From: Roseiflexus sp.
GTDB lineage: Bacteria; Chloroflexota; Chloroflexia; Chloroflexales; Roseiflexaceae
Reading direction: 5' to 3'
Length of the DNA stretch: 64,000 nt
Assembly: GCA_025062325.1 (NCBI GenBank)
Contig: JANXAL010000117.1
Span: 1 to 64,000 of the forward strand
Of the stretch, positions 1-8,639 are shown one piece after another. Made by a program: the position numbers and the translations under genes. The notes under the pieces were generated by a model that was not told where the DNA came from, ran no database searches, and was given only the letters and a program-made list of their open reading frames with translations. The stretch's first letter is position 1. Every line of letters begins with the position of its first letter.

Positions 1-1
1 A

Positions 2-142
2 AGGGATGTCTATGCTCTTGCGATGAGCGGCAACCGTCTGTACGTCGGCGGCGACTTCACGAATGCTGGCGGTAACATATATGCTGACCGGATCGCCGCC
101 CGTTTGATCGCCAGGGTGTACCTGCCGCTCGTGACCCGCTAG
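2..142 (+). CDS. C-terminal end of a secreted beta-propeller/delta-60-type repeat protein (partial)
   Basis: Only the last 46 residues are inside the window; the 5' part lies upstream. The readable part has the pattern YALAMSGNRLYVGGDFTNAGG, typical of extracellular delta-60 or kelch-like beta-propeller repeats in which each blade has a V-x-ALA...YVGG-FT-AGG core. The protein ends in RVYLPLVTR, a short hydrophobic-basic tail of a kind I associate with exported Chloroflexi proteins (family knowledge, not proven here). A surface location is inferred from these features; the substrate or partner cannot be told from this fragment. Confidence 0.6.
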   Translation, partial: RDVYALAMSGNRLYVGGDFTNAGGNIYADRIAARLIARVYLPLVTR

Positions 143-422
143 AGCGGTTCTCTCAACACTGGTCTCTCATCGCTCGTCTCGCGTTTGGCGCTGGCTTCGA
201 CAGGCTCAGCCAGCGCCGAATGCCAGAGCTGGAAATACTCCGGCATTCGCGCTGCGCCTGGCGCCTGAAGTCGCAGGCTACGGTTGCGAAGCCCGCCTGC
301 GCGGGCCAGATCCGGCGATACCGGATTATTTCTCAAACTCCACGAGCGGTTCTCTCAACACTGGTCTCTCACCGCTCGTCTCGCGTTTGGCGCTGGCTTC
401 GACAGGCTCAGCCAGCACCGAA
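142..422. repeat. Pair of 79-bp direct repeats with a palindromic-element fragment between them
   Basis: Positions 142-220 and 344-422 are near-identical 79-bp copies starting GAGCGGTTCTCTCAACACTG and ending in CAGC(G/A)CCGAA. Between them, 236-340 carries a sequence whose inverted, diverged copy is at about 6147-6292. No coding potential was seen. This is intergenic repeat DNA between two gene remnants or ends. Confidence 0.75.
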
Positions 423-477
423 CGCTGGAATCAGGCGTTATGCACAAGACCGTCGATGGTTTCTCATAGAGCAATCA

Positions 478-601
478 TCTCTTCCTGGTTCTCGGTTCTC
501 AATTCTTGGTTCTCGGTTCTCGGCTTTCGGCTCCTGGTTCTCGGTTTTCAGTCCTGGTTCTCCTAACCCCTAACCCCTAACCCTTAACCCCTAACCCCCT
601 A
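478..601. repeat. Degenerate GGTTCTC-type repeat followed by telomere-like CCCCTAA heptamers
   Basis: From about 485 to 560 the DNA is built from variants of GGTTCTC and TCGG. From about 561 to 601 it becomes tandem heptamers of the form CCCCTAA with one CCCTTAA variant. The same GAGAACC family, inverted, occurs at about 7277-7330. No gene is seen. Confidence 0.7.
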
Positions 602-1032
602 CCCCTGCGCCCACGGATACACCCACCCATGCACAAACGCATGTCCCTTCAGCGCCTCCAGTTCGGCGTCGCTCAGGAGGATGCCGTCAGATACGGCGCA
701 GTTCGCTTCGACCCGCGCAACGCTGCGCATCCCCGGAATGACGGTCGAGACTGCCGGATGGCTCAGGCAGAACTTCAGCGTCAGCGCCGCCAGGGTTGGT
801 CGATCCGGCGCCAGGAACGGTTTGAGCGCCTCGACACGCGGCGCCGCCGTCGCCAGACGCTCGGGGGTCAGCCATTCGGCGCGCCAGTCGCCAGGCGCAA
901 AGCGGTAACCCGGCGTCAACTCGCCGGTCAGTAATCCTTCCTCGAACGGAACCCGCACAATGATGCCGACATTGTGCGTCTGCGCGGCGGGCAACAACCG
1001 TTCCGCCGGTCGCTGCTCAAAGATGTTGTAGA
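599..1032 (-). pseudogene. Aldo/keto reductase, C-terminal half only (remnant)
   Basis: The minus strand encodes about 145 residues matching the C-terminal half of an aldo/keto reductase barrel: IYNIFEQRPAERLLP, then GIIVRVPFEEGLLTG, then a cofactor-site-like segment VSTVIPGMRSVARVEANCA. The N-terminal half, which would carry the catalytic Asp, Tyr, Lys and His, is missing. The open frame continues upstream only into the last codons of the Lon-type gene (stop at 1033-1035), with no start signal of its own. This is best read as a gene decapitated by a rearrangement that placed the protease gene next to it. A complete paralogue of the superfamily is at 13205-14206. Confidence 0.7.
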
Positions 1033-3465
1033 TTATTCGTCGTTGCGCTTCTTTTCGGCTTCGTTGCCCCTCCCGACGTCGCGCAAACGTTCAGCAAAGG
1101 CGCGCAGCCGCGCCATCACCCGACCGTTGACGCTATCCGGCGGGTATTCACCATTTGCGCCGCGCTCGCCAGCTGGCACGCCGGTCAGCAGGGCGATGCC
1201 TTCATCAACCGTGGCCGCTGCCCAGACGTGGAACCGTCCTTGACGCACCGCCTCCACCACATCGCTGCGCAGCATCAGGTTCTGCACATTTGCCTGCGGT
1301 ATGAGCACGCCCTGCTCACCCGTGAGACCGCGCAGGCGGCAAACATCGAAGAACCCTTCAATCTTCTGGTTCACTCCGCCGACCGCCTGGATCTCACCGC
1401 GCTGATTGACCGAGCCAGTCACAGCGATGCTCTGGCGCAACGGCAGTTCGGCGAGCGCCGAAAGGAGCGCGAATAGCTCCGCTGCCGAAGCGCTGTCCCC
1501 CTCGACCCATTCGTAACTCTGCTCGAAGACCAGCCGCGCCGAGAGAGTTAGCGGACGCTCCTGTCCGTACCGTTCCGCCAGGTAGCCGCTGAGAATAAGC
1601 ACCCCCTTGCTGTGGATCGGTCCGCCCAGCTTCACTTCACGTTCAATGTCAAGAATGGATCCGCGCCCCGGTCCTACGCTGACACTGATGCGGCTTGGTT
1701 TGCCAAACACATAATCTCCCAGGCTCAACACCGACAGGGCGTTGATCTGACCGATCTTTGCACCTTCAGTATCAATCAGAATGATGCCGCGGTCGATCAA
1801 TTCCTGAATACGCGCCTGGATCATGTTTGAACGATACACCTTCTCGTCCAATGCACGGATCACATGTCGTCCCAGGATAGCGTCGCACTGCTCCTGAGTC
1901 GCCCAATAATTCGCCTCCCGCACCACATCAGTCAGCGCGCCGAAGTGAGTCGAGAGGCGCTCCTGGTCCTCGGCGAGGCGCAACGAGTGCTCCAGCAGAC
2001 GCGCTGCCGCCTCTTCGGTGATCGGGAGGAGTTTCTCACGCTCGCAGAAACGGCGGAACAGATGCAGCGAACCGCGCAGGTTCTCCTCATTCAGCGGCAT
2101 GCTGATGTCGAAATCGGCTTTGACCTTGAAAAGGGTCGAAAACTCGTCGTCGTAGGCGGCAAGGAGATAGTACGGCGGCGGCGGCCCAACCAGCACAACT
2201 TTGAGTTCGAGCGGAATAGGTTGCGGACGGAGGCTCTTCACCGTCGTCAGCCCCAGGCGGTCAGCCAGTTCTTCGATCTGAATTTCGCGGGTGCGCAGGG
2301 CGCGCTTGAGACCGTCCCAACTGAAATAATCACGCAGCAAATCCTCAGCTTCGATGACAAGGAAGCCGCCATTGGCGCGGTGCAGACTACCGGGCTTGAT
2401 CATCAGGAAGTCAGTGTACAGCGCGCCAAAGTGCGTTTCCTTCTCAATACGCCCAAACAGGTTGGGGTAGGTCGGATTGTACTCAACGACCACCGGCGCA
2501 CCCTGCTGACGGCTGTTATCGATCAGGACATTCACCTGATACTTGCGGAACGGCAGCTCTTTGAGCCAGGGGATCGACGCCAGATCGACCTGCGCCTCGC
2601 CGGAAGGCTGTTGCTGCCCGCCGGAGCGAAAGGGGTCCGGGTTCTCCTGGATGTCCTTCTGCATCGCCTCGAGAAACGCCACAACATCGGGCAGGTCGGC
2701 GTACTGTTCCTGCAAGTCATCGATCAGTCCGCCGACGATATACTCGACGACCTGACGATCAATTTCTTCCATGCGCTGACGGGCAACCCGTTCTGCAGCG
2801 CGCACCTGCTTCATAACATTTTTGAGTTCGTCCTGCAGCATAGCGCGACGACGCAACAATTCTTCGCGCTGTTCAGGGGTCATGGCCTGGAATGCAGCGT
2901 CACTGAGCGGTTCACCATTCGCGACGGGGATAATCATGATGCCGACTGGACCAGCCTGGAGCATGAATCCCTGTTGCGCGGCACGTTCGCTAATCTGGCT
3001 GAGCAAGGCTTCACGGCGGGAGTTAAGCTCGTGCAGCACCTCGTCGCGCCGCGCCGCATACTCATCGCTCTCGAAGGCGCGCGGCAGTTCGGCGCGCAGG
3101 TGTGCAATCATCAGATTCACATCCTGCTGCAAACGTCGCCCGCGTCCAGGAGGGAGGCGCAGCGCCTTCGGCTGGTACGGGTCATCGAAATCGTTGACGT
3201 AGCACCAGTCCGACGGTGTCGGACGGCGCTGCGCCAGTTCTTCGATAAACGCCTGAACGGCAGTCATTTTGCCAATGCCAGGCGGACCGGCAGCATAAAT
3301 GTTAAAGCCGCCGTCTACCATATTGAGACCGAAACGCAATGCTGCGACCGCGCGTTGCTGACCGATAATGCCGCCATCTCCTGGCGGCGCTTCGGTTGAA
3401 GGGAAGACGATCTGCGCAGGATCGAAGGTGCGGCGCAACCGTTCGGGAGGAAGTTCTGTAGCCAT
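1033..3465 (-). CDS. ATP-dependent Lon-family protease (LonB-like, AAA_32 type)
   Basis: This is an 810-residue AAA+ protease that unfolds and degrades cytosolic proteins. The Walker A motif GPPGIGKMT is at residues 60-68. A long insert with coiled-coil character fills about 120-280. The Lon proteolytic domain is at the C-terminus, with the Ser-Lys dyad at S658 (in EGDSAS) and K701 (in GGVNQKIEG). The 43-residue Ser-Lys spacing equals that of E. coli Lon. The family resembles the bacterial LonB/AAA_32 group rather than LonA because there is no N-terminal LON substrate domain. ATG is preceded by GAGGATGCTCC. The stop codon abuts the aldo/keto reductase remnant. The agmatinase-family gene lies 52 bp upstream on the same strand and may share its transcript. 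Confidence 0.92.
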   Translation of the reverse strand: MATELPPERLRRTFDPAQIVFPSTEAPPGDGGIIGQQRAVAALRFGLNMVDGGFNIYAAGPPGIGKMTAVQAFIEELAQRRPTPSDWCYVNDFDDPYQPKALRLPPGRGRRLQQDVNLMIAHLRAELPRAFESDEYAARRDEVLHELNSRREALLSQISERAAQQGFMLQAGPVGIMIIPVANGEPLSDAAFQAMTPEQREELLRRRAMLQDELKNVMKQVRAAERVARQRMEEIDRQVVEYIVGGLIDDLQEQYADLPDVVAFLEAMQKDIQENPDPFRSGGQQQPSGEAQVDLASIPWLKELPFRKYQVNVLIDNSRQQGAPVVVEYNPTYPNLFGRIEKETHFGALYTDFLMIKPGSLHRANGGFLVIEAEDLLRDYFSWDGLKRALRTREIQIEELADRLGLTTVKSLRPQPIPLELKVVLVGPPPPYYLLAAYDDEFSTLFKVKADFDISMPLNEENLRGSLHLFRRFCEREKLLPITEEAAARLLEHSLRLAEDQERLSTHFGALTDVVREANYWATQEQCDAILGRHVIRALDEKVYRSNMIQARIQELIDRGIILIDTEGAKIGQINALSVLSLGDYVFGKPSRISVSVGPGRGSILDIEREVKLGGPIHSKGVLILSGYLAERYGQERPLTLSARLVFEQSYEWVEGDSASAAELFALLSALAELPLRQSIAVTGSVNQRGEIQAVGGVNQKIEGFFDVCRLRGLTGEQGVLIPQANVQNLMLRSDVVEAVRQGRFHVWAAATVDEGIALLTGVPAGERGANGEYPPDSVNGRVMARLRAFAERLRDVGRGNEAEKKRNDE

Positions 3466-3517
3466 GGAGCATCCTCATCACTTGTGCTGACAGATGCCAG
3501 CCATCGGAGACATTGTA

Positions 3518-4468
3518 CTACGATCCCTGGCGCGCAAGTGCGACGAGTGACAAAAACTCGTAGCCGATCTGCGCTGCCAGATGTGCGGTGATCTGCCCAT
3601 GATCGAGAGCCGGGAGCACTTCCACCACATCGCCGCCAACCCAGCGCACGCCGGTGCAGGCGCGCAAATACGCTAGGCCCTGGAAACTGGTCGGGCCGCC
3701 AACTTCCGGTGTGCCGGTTCCGGGCGCGTATGCAGGATCGAAGAAATCGATGTCGAACGATAGAAACGCCGGACGGTCGCCGACGCGCGCGCGCACCAGG
3801 TCGCCAATCTCCTGCGGTGAGCGGCTGAGGAGTTCGGTGGTTGTCAACACGGCGAACCCCATATCACGCGCCATCTGCAAGTCCTCGCGCCCGTAGAGCG
3901 ATCCGCGCATGCCGAGTTGCACAGAGCGTTCAGGAAGGATCAGCCCCTCCTCGACGGCGCGGCGAAACGGGGTGCCATGGGTATACTTCTGCCCGCCGTA
4001 GTAAGTGTCCCACAGATCGCCGTGCGCGTCGAACTGCACGAGCGCGAGAGGACCGTACACTGCCGCCAGAGCGCGGAGTTCCGGCAGCGCCACGCTATGA
4101 TCACCGCCTAGACAGAGGGTCACGACCCTGGCTTCTGCTAGCGGACGCAGCGTTGCGGCGATAGCAGCGTGGCTTTCCTGAACAAAGCCGGGAACGACGG
4201 GTGCATCGCCGTAGTCGATGCACGACAGCGTCGTGAACACATGCACATCGAGTTCCGGGTTGTATGGTCGCAGCAGCACCGAGGCGCTGCGGATCGCCTC
4301 TGGTCCGAAACGCGCGCCGACCTTGAACGTCGCGCCGGTGTCGAACGGCAAACCGACGACGGCAACATCCACGTCCTCGGTCGTCTGAACGCAGGGGAGA
4401 CGCGCAAAGGTGCGCACGCCAGCAAAACGCGGCGAGGCAAGCGAGTCAGCAGGTTGATAGCGAGGCAT
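3518..4468 (-). CDS. Agmatinase/arginase-family ureohydrolase
   Basis: The product is a 316-residue Mn-dependent ureohydrolase that hydrolyses a guanidino compound (agmatine or a related substrate) to urea plus an amine. Metal-binding motifs are GGDHS (H124), FDAHGDLWD (D147, H149, D151) and SFDIDFFDPAYAPGTG near residue 229. The reading frame stays open for another 140 codons upstream, but that extension is low-complexity repeat DNA. The ATG at 4468 has AGGAG seven bases before it and begins with the family-like N-terminus. The substrate (agmatine, guanidinobutyrate or formiminoglutamate) cannot be fixed from sequence. The next gene group upstream imports Mn/Zn-type metals, which fits a Mn enzyme, though co-regulation is inference. 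Confidence 0.88.
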   Translation of the reverse strand: MPRYQPADSLASPRFAGVRTFARLPCVQTTEDVDVAVVGLPFDTGATFKVGARFGPEAIRSASVLLRPYNPELDVHVFTTLSCIDYGDAPVVPGFVQESHAAIAATLRPLAEARVVTLCLGGDHSVALPELRALAAVYGPLALVQFDAHGDLWDTYYGGQKYTHGTPFRRAVEEGLILPERSVQLGMRGSLYGREDLQMARDMGFAVLTTTELLSRSPQEIGDLVRARVGDRPAFLSFDIDFFDPAYAPGTGTPEVGGPTSFQGLAYLRACTGVRWVGGDVVEVLPALDHGQITAHLAAQIGYEFLSLVALARQGS

Positions 4469-4510
4469 GACGCACTCCTGGAGTACAGTGGTGACATTTC
4501 GTGCACAGGC

Positions 4511-4516
4511 AGTATA
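4511..4516 (-). promoter_or_regulatory. Possible -10 element upstream of the ureohydrolase gene
   Basis: The minus strand reads TATACT here, 43 bp before the ureohydrolase ATG. No convincing -35 box was found at the right spacing, so this is weak. Confidence 0.3.
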
Positions 4517-4529
4517 GCGCGGTTTGAGG

Positions 4530-4866
4530 TGTAAGGCGAGAGGCGAGTGGTGAGTGATCAGTGACGAGTGATGAGTGACGAAGGGATGAGGGGCGAGTGA
4601 CGAGAGGCAAGGGGCGAGGGGCGAGGGGCAAAGGGAAGTGTTTTGGCATCCTGATGCCTCAAACGAGCAATTTGACGAGGGCTTGCCGAAAAATCTACCC
4701 CTGCGAGCGCCCACGCAACACAGCAATGCCGTGGTCGGACGCCCACAGAGGGACGCCTGTATGGCACGCTCCTCTTGCCTCTCGCCTCTGGGTCCCATGC
4801 TCAGAATGGGCATGGGGGGGACGCCTGTATGACACGCTCCTCTTGCCTTCGCCTCTCGTCTCCCGC
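4530..4866. repeat. Degenerate purine repeat, half MITE-like element and a duplicated 36-bp segment
   Basis: 4540-4625 is built of GTGACGAGTGAT- and GGCGAGAGG-type units. About 4635-4712 is a half copy of the MITE-like family in minus orientation (GAGGGCTTGCCGAAAAATCT, then ACCCCTGCGAG). A segment beginning ACGCCTGTATGGCACGCTCC occurs at about 4751 and again at about 4821. No gene is seen. Confidence 0.65.
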
Positions 4867-4871
4867 CTCGA

Positions 4872-5996
4872 TCATCCCTCTCCGCCAAGCGTCTGCGCCG
4901 CGAGGCGCCGACCGCTCTCGGTGAGCACGATCAGGTCTTTCTGTCGCACCAGCAAGCCGCGCTGCTCGGCACGACGCAGGGTCTGCGCAGTGAATGCTGC
5001 ATCCCAGCGCAGATGCTCGTTGAGGTGCGACGGATCGCACTCAACCGCTTCCTGCGGCGTCGCCTCGTGATGGAGCAGGTGCACCAGCAGCATCGCCTGG
5101 GCAAATTCCTGACGCTGACGGGCATGGCGCAGCGCCTGCGCCAGCAGGCCGCGTTCGGGTGCAAACACCCACGCTGCGCCGAAGATCAGCCCGGTGACGA
5201 CCGCCATTGCACCGGCGAGCGATGCATCGAGCGCAAATGCAGCCAGGCATCCCGAAATCGCTGCCAGCACGCCGAACGCGGCGCTCAACACCAGCATGTG
5301 CGACAGGCGATCCGTCAGCAGATAGGCGGCGGCTGGCGGCGCAACCATCAGCGCAACTACCAGCACTGAACCAACAGCATTGAACGCGCCAACAGCCGTC
5401 AGTGATACGACGCTCATCAGACCGTAGTGCAACACCGCAGGCGCAAAACCTAGCGCAGCCGCCAGCGCCGCATCGAACGTCGCCAGTTTCAGTTCTTTGT
5501 AGAACAGAATGAGCAACAGCAGCGACAGGAGAAGAATGCCGCTCATCAACCAGAGCGCCCGGGGTCCCAGGTCAACATCCCCCAGGGTGTATCGGTCGAG
5601 CGGCGCAAACGCCAGTTCTCCGAGCAGCACGGCATCGACATCGAGATGGACATTCCCGGCATGCCGTGCGATCAGAATGACCGCGATGCTGAACAGGAAC
5701 GGAAACACCAGCCCGATGGCAGCGTCTTCGCGTATCCGCTCCGTCCGGTGCAACAGTTCGATCAGCGCAACCGTCGCCACGCCAGCCGCCGCCGCCGCAA
5801 TCGCAAGCGTCGGCGAGGTGATGTCGCGCACCACGAAGAACGCCAGGACAATGCCCAGCAGCACCGTGTGCGTGATAGCGTCGCTGACCATCGCCACCCG
5901 ACGCAGCACCAGAAAGACGCCGGGCAAGGCGCAGGCAACTGCAGTCACACTGGCGATAAGAATGATTTCTGTCAACGGACTCATATGAACCAGCAT
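4872..5996 (-). CDS. Metal (Mn/Zn/Fe) ABC transporter permease with C-terminal winged-helix-like domain
   Basis: This ABC-3 family membrane subunit of a divalent-metal importer has about eight hydrophobic segments over residues 5-285, including the conserved region GAFNAVGSVLVVALMVAPPAAAYL. The last 85-90 residues form a soluble, helical tail ending in LRRAEQRGLLVRQKD, then LIVLTESGRRLAAQTL, which looks like a winged-helix (DtxR/MntR-type) module. Most ABC-3 permeases stop before this, so it is an unusual fusion. The start is uncertain: ATG at 5996 (chosen), GTG at 6017 and ATG at 5984 are in frame. It is the last gene of the minus-strand importer group, 400 bp downstream of the second permease. 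Confidence 0.85.
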   Translation of the reverse strand: MLVHMSPLTEIILIASVTAVACALPGVFLVLRRVAMVSDAITHTVLLGIVLAFFVVRDITSPTLAIAAAAAGVATVALIELLHRTERIREDAAIGLVFPFLFSIAVILIARHAGNVHLDVDAVLLGELAFAPLDRYTLGDVDLGPRALWLMSGILLLSLLLLILFYKELKLATFDAALAAALGFAPAVLHYGLMSVVSLTAVGAFNAVGSVLVVALMVAPPAAAYLLTDRLSHMLVLSAAFGVLAAISGCLAAFALDASLAGAMAVVTGLIFGAAWVFAPERGLLAQALRHARQRQEFAQAMLLVHLLHHEATPQEAVECDPSHLNEHLRWDAAFTAQTLRRAEQRGLLVRQKDLIVLTESGRRLAAQTLGGEG

Positions 5997-6019
5997 ACCT
6001 TTGCCACTATGTCGCACAT

Positions 6020-6300
6020 CCTCTGCGCTGCGGGCTACAGCCCTCGCTCAGGATGGGGAAGCCCCACAGGGGCTTTCACAATCTCAGCCAGGGCTCATAA
6101 AGCCTGCGAAGCAGGCTTCGCATCCTGGCCTGCGGCTTATGGCGTGTGAGAAAATAATCCGGTATCGCCGGATCGAGCCCGCGAAGGCAGGCTTCGCAAT
6201 CGTAGCCCGCGACTTCAGACGCCGGGCGGGTGGGCGGATAGCGGAATAATTTTTCAAAAACCATCAGCCGCCGGGCGCAGCGCGAATGCCGGATTATCTA
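6020..6300. repeat. Intergenic palindromic repeats between the two permease genes
   Basis: About 6025-6140 is an imperfect palindrome (GGGCTACAGCCC..., GGAAGCCCC..GGGGCTTTC, TCAGCCAGGGCT) related to about 8545-8625. About 6147-6292 is an inverted diverged copy of 236-340 (TAATCCGGTATCGCCGGATC, and GCGCAGCGCGAATGCCGG). The remaining bases to 6393 show no gene. On the minus-strand transcript these would fold into hairpins between the permease cistrons. Confidence 0.65.
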
Positions 6301-6393
6301 GTGAATGTTTATTAGCCCGCAGCAATTCGGCAATCCCGAACTATTTTCCATCGGTCGTCAGGCGAAGCACGGATAGCGAGATACGTATCCGCA

Positions 6394-7275
6394 TCATCGC
6401 ATAACCGACAGTCGACCATTCCGCAGCCATGCCCAGACCACGCCACGGCGCGGCGCCAGCAGGAGCGATACGAACGCCAGTGCGCTGATACACACAATGA
6501 TCAGCGGTCCGGTCGGAAGGCGCGTGGCTGTGCTGCTCAACAGCGCTCCGATAACGCCAGCGGCAGCGCCAAAGATACCGGAGAGCGCAACCATGACGCC
6601 GAGCCGATCCGTCCACTGACGCGCTGCTGCTGCTGGCGCAACGAGCATAGCGCTCATCAGCACTGCACCCACGGTCTGGAGACCGATGATGATCGCCACA
6701 GCCAGCAGCGATGTCAGCAGCACATCGAGCAGGCGCACCGGCAACCCGATGCTGGTGGCGAAATCCGGGTCAAACGCCAGGATCGCACATTCTTTCCAGA
6801 AGAGCGCCAGGATTAGCAATGCTGGCAGACCAATCGCCGCCATTGTGATGACATCCCGTTCAAGCAGGGTCGCCGCCTGACCGAAGAGGTATCTGTCGAG
6901 CCCTGCCTGCGCTGCAGTGGGCCATTGCTGCACCCACGTCAGCAGCACCAGACCGGCGCCGAAGAAGGTCGCCAGGATCAGGCCGAGGGCGCTATCGCTC
7001 TTGAGGCGCGTTGTACGCACAATCGCTGCAACGAACATCGCGCCGATCCAGCAGGCGAAGGCAGCGCCGATCATGAGCGCAACCGGCTCCCGGCTGCCCG
7101 TCACGACGAACGCCAGCACGATGCCCGGCAGCGCCGCGTGTGACATGGCATCGCCAAGCAGACTCTGCCGGCGCAGAACGGCAAACGCGCCGATCACGCC
7201 GCTCACGATGCCCAGCAGCGCCGAGCCCAGCGCGACAGTGCGCAGGGTGTAGTCAGCAAACAGATCGTTGAGCAT
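6394..7275 (-). CDS. Metal (Mn/Zn/Fe) ABC transporter permease
   Basis: A 293-residue ABC-3 permease with about eight membrane segments. Hallmarks are LRRQSLLGDAMSHAALPGIV near the N-terminus, the coupling region LGLILATFFGAGLVLLTW, and GLQTVGAVLMSAMLVAPAAA. It partners with the other permease (4872-5996) and the ATPase just upstream, suggesting a heteromeric channel. The chosen ATG gives MLNDLF; an in-frame ATG seven codons upstream lies inside low-complexity GAGAACC repeat DNA and is less likely. The ATPase gene ends about 110 bp upstream. Confidence 0.88.
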   Translation of the reverse strand: MLNDLFADYTLRTVALGSALLGIVSGVIGAFAVLRRQSLLGDAMSHAALPGIVLAFVVTGSREPVALMIGAAFACWIGAMFVAAIVRTTRLKSDSALGLILATFFGAGLVLLTWVQQWPTAAQAGLDRYLFGQAATLLERDVITMAAIGLPALLILALFWKECAILAFDPDFATSIGLPVRLLDVLLTSLLAVAIIIGLQTVGAVLMSAMLVAPAAAARQWTDRLGVMVALSGIFGAAAGVIGALLSSTATRLPTGPLIIVCISALAFVSLLLAPRRGVVWAWLRNGRLSVMR

Positions 7276-7276
7276 A

Positions 7277-7387
7277 GAGAACTGAGAACCGAGCACTGAG
7301 AACCAAGAACCGAGAACTGAGAACCGACAGGCGCAAAGCCTGATCCGTAAGCATCCGTCTCAATCCGTCTCAATCCGTGTTCCATTC
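7277..7387. repeat. GAGAACC-type degenerate repeat between permease and ATPase
   Basis: About 7277-7330 consists of variants of AGAACTGAGAACC. A short CAATCCGTCT direct duplication follows at about 7355-7376. It is related, inverted, to 485-560. No gene. Confidence 0.6.
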
Positions 7388-8179
7388 TCAAGAAGATACG
7401 ACAATCCCAGCGCGCGGCTCACCAGCGCCTGCGCCGGAGCACCGCCCTTCGAGAAACGCAATCCGTCCGCCATACGTGGCGCGCAGAGCGGATTCGGTAA
7501 ACGCCTCTGCAACCGGACCACTGGCGACCAGCCGGACATTGAGCAGCGCGACCCAGTCGAAGTATTCGGCGACCGTCTGCAGATCATGATGCACAACGAC
7601 GACTGTTTTCCCGGCGGCGCGCAGATCTTGCAGTAACCCGACGATGGCCCGCTCCGTGGTTGCGTCGACCCCCTGAAATGGCTCGTCCATGAAGTACACC
7701 TGCGCATCCTGCACCAGCGCGCGCGCCAGAAAGACGCGCTGCTGCTGACCGCCGGAAAGCTGGCTGATCTGGCGATGGGCAAACTCCTGCATCCCGACGC
7801 GCGCGAGCGCCTCGAACGCCAGCTCGCGTTCGCGCTTCCCTGGTCGGCGGAACCAGCCGAGTGCGCCATACCGCCCCATCATCACCACATCGAGCACGCT
7901 GGCCGGAAAATCCCAGTCGACGCTGCTGCGCTGCGGCACATACGCCACCAGACGGCGCTGCTCGGCATAGGGTTTGCCGTAGATCAGCACCTGCCCGGCA
8001 GCCGGACGGATAAGACCCAGGATCGTCTTGATCAGCGTCGTCTTGCCAGCGCCGTTCGGTCCGATGATCCCCATCAACACACCGCCGGGCACCGTCAGGT
8101 CAATATCCCACAGCACCGGCTTATCACGGTACGCGACGGTCAGATCAGTCACCTGGATTGCGGGTTGTTCGTTGGTCAT
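7388..8179 (-). CDS. Metal (Mn/Zn/Fe) ABC transporter ATP-binding protein
   Basis: A 263-residue ABC ATPase that powers metal import. Walker [10 protein letters not shown] is at residues 40-48, the Q-loop region reads [14 protein letters not shown] (the sequence style of Mn/Zn importers), the signature LSGGQQQR is at 141-148, Walker B VYFMDEP at 161-167 and the H-loop VVHHD at about 195-199. The start ATG is preceded by GAGGAAACATCT. It lies between the permease genes and the binding-protein gene, all on the minus strand. The 1.1-kb repeat-filled gap separating it from the binding protein is unusual for such an operon. Confidence 0.93.
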   Translation of the reverse strand: MTNEQPAIQVTDLTVAYRDKPVLWDIDLTVPGGVLMGIIGPNGAGKTTLIKTILGLIRPAAGQVLIYGKPYAEQRRLVAYVPQRSSVDWDFPASVLDVVMMGRYGALGWFRRPGKRERELAFEALARVGMQEFAHRQISQLSGGQQQRVFLARALVQDAQVYFMDEPFQGVDATTERAIVGLLQDLRAAGKTVVVVHHDLQTVAEYFDWVALLNVRLVASGPVAEAFTESALRATYGGRIAFLEGRCSGAGAGEPRAGIVVSS

Positions 8180-8284
8180 AGATGTTTCCTCACAGGGATG
8201 TTTACCTCGTCCTGACGCCCCTTCCCCTCATCGCTCGCTTCATCCCTTCTTGCTCCCTGCCGCTCGCCTCGCGCCTCCTGCTTC

Positions 8285-8480
8285 TGTGCTGTCAGCGAAT
8301 GAGCGAATGGGTCAGCGAATGAGCGAATGGGTCAACGAATGAGTCAACGAATAAACGAATAGGGTCAACGAATGGGAAACGAATAAACGAATAGTCAACG
8401 AATGAGTCAACGAATAAACGAATAGTCAACGAATGAGTCAGCGAATAAGCGAATGGATTAGCGAATGAGCGAATAGGTCA
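8285..8480. repeat. Degenerate minisatellite of CGAATGAG/TCAACGAATAA units
   Basis: Roughly 190 bp made of variants of GAATGAGTCAACGAATAAAC. Inverted relatives occur at about 8640-8900, 12865-13190 and 51910-51990. No reading frame of interest. Confidence 0.75.
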
Positions 8481-8539
8481 ATGAAATGAAGATTGAGAAA
8501 TAAATCCAGTAGAACTCGTGCTGCCAGGTCGCGCGTTCT

Positions 8540-8632
8540 CTGAGCTGCGGTCTAAAGCCCTCGCTCAGGACGTGGAAGCCCCAAGGGGGCTTTCGTGACT
8601 CAGCCAGGGCTTCAGCCCACAGCGCCTATTTT
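8540..8632. repeat. Imperfect palindromic intergenic element
   Basis: GCTGCGGTCTAAAGCCCTCG and TCAGGACGTGGAAGCCCC pair with GGGGGCTTTCGTGACTCAG and CCAGGGCTTCAGCCCACAGC, giving a long hairpin. A related copy is at about 6025-6140. Confidence 0.6.
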
Positions 8633-8639
8633 CTTCATC

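Noticed and set aside
1864-3399. 511-residue plus-strand open frame
   Set aside because: It lies fully antisense to the Lon-type protease, whose motifs and catalytic dyad are clear. The frame is a by-product of G+C-rich codon use.
4469-4888. 140-codon N-terminal extension of the ureohydrolase
   Set aside because: The extension translates repeat DNA (LASRHSPL-type runs); the ATG at 4468 has a Shine-Dalgarno and the expected family N-terminus.
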